Assembly (NCBI GenBank): GCA_036171275.1
Contig: JAVHQT010000002.1
Location: 1-6,372, forward strand
Direction of reading: 5' to 3'
Source: PALSA-1006 sp036171275
Lineage (GTDB): Bacteria; Pseudomonadota; Gammaproteobacteria; Burkholderiales; Gallionellaceae
Length of the DNA: 6,372 bases
Shown here: positions 6,272-6,372 of the stretch, piece after piece
Layout: every line of letters begins with the position of its first letter
How positions within the stretch are numbered: the first letter of the stretch is position 1
Notes under the pieces: generated by a model
Databases searched by the model: none
What the model was told of the DNA's origin: nothing
Seen by the model: the letters and a program-made list of their open reading frames with translations, nothing else
Made by a program: the position numbers and the translations under genes

Positions 6272-6372
6272 ATGCATCGCGCTAAAAAGCAGTTTGGGCA
6301 AAATTTTCTGGTTGATCAAGGCATCATCGCAGCGATTATTCGCACGATTTGCCCGCAAGAAAATGATTGTAT
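6272..6372 (+). CDS. rsmA: 16S rRNA (adenine(1518)-N(6)/adenine(1519)-N(6))-dimethyltransferase RsmA, 3'-partial
   Basis: RsmA (KsgA) dimethylates two adjacent adenines in helix 45 of 16S rRNA late in 30S assembly, using S-adenosylmethionine. Only the first 33 complete codons are in the window; the gene runs off the right edge. The N-terminus MHRAKKQFGQNFLVDQGII is the diagnostic family signature, with the (K/R)-x-FGQNFL motif and the following D that precede the SAM-binding fold. The start is set by this N-terminus; GGA at 6263-6265 gives a weak ribosome binding site with a 6-base gap. In many gammaproteobacteria rsmA follows pdxA, but here it follows a truncated accessory gene. No separate promoter is evident in the 59-base gap, so it may be read from upstream. 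Confidence 0.94.
   Translation, partial: MHRAKKQFGQNFLVDQGIIAAIIRTICPQENDC

Noticed and set aside
1..6372. CRISPR array, tRNA, rRNA or complete insertion sequence
   Set aside because: No regularly spaced repeats, no tRNA cloverleaf or rRNA signature, and no transposase or terminal repeats were seen on either strand.

Overview
The window is a piece of a bacterial chromosome, most likely from a gammaproteobacterium. EttA, HemA, RF1 and RsmA all read like gammaproteobacterial orthologs: EttA is nearly colinear with the 555-residue E. coli protein, and RF1 begins MKPSIASKL like the enterobacterial form. The AmtB M4-M5 loop and general style would fit a Thiotrichales-like lineage, but that finer placement is a guess. 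All confident genes are on the + strand.

Layout: (1) 1-1369, an ammonium channel gene (amtB) whose 5' end lies left of the window. (2) 1370-1644, a 275-bp gap with a small hairpin carrying a repeated CCTCCTGG motif, a textbook intrinsic terminator (1534-1561), and a perfect 12-bp inverted repeat just upstream of the next start codon. (3) 1645-3309, ettA, an ABC-F translation factor. (4) 3310-3474, a gap with an imperfect hairpin and a strong sigma70-type promoter with a GC-rich discriminator. (5) 3475-4728 hemA and 4780-5856 prfA, the conserved pair that makes the first committed tetrapyrrole precursor and release factor RF1. (6) 5862-6212, a 116-codon reading frame that looks like the detached C-terminal end of an AlbA_2/Schlafen-like ATP-binding protein, located where prmC usually follows prfA. 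(7) 6272-6372, the first 33 codons of rsmA (ksgA).

Functionally the window joins nitrogen uptake (AmtB), energy sensing at the ribosome (EttA), tetrapyrrole synthesis from glutamyl-tRNA (HemA), translation termination (RF1) and 16S rRNA dimethylation (RsmA). The promoter before hemA probably drives hemA-prfA and perhaps the downstream remnant and rsmA, because no intrinsic terminator is visible after it.

Most of the window is ordinary core genome, and I see no complete undescribed system. The points most worth a second look are the AlbA_2-type remnant inserted directly after prfA, the 12-bp inverted repeat before ettA, the structured 3' region of amtB, and the stringent-type discriminator of the hemA promoter.
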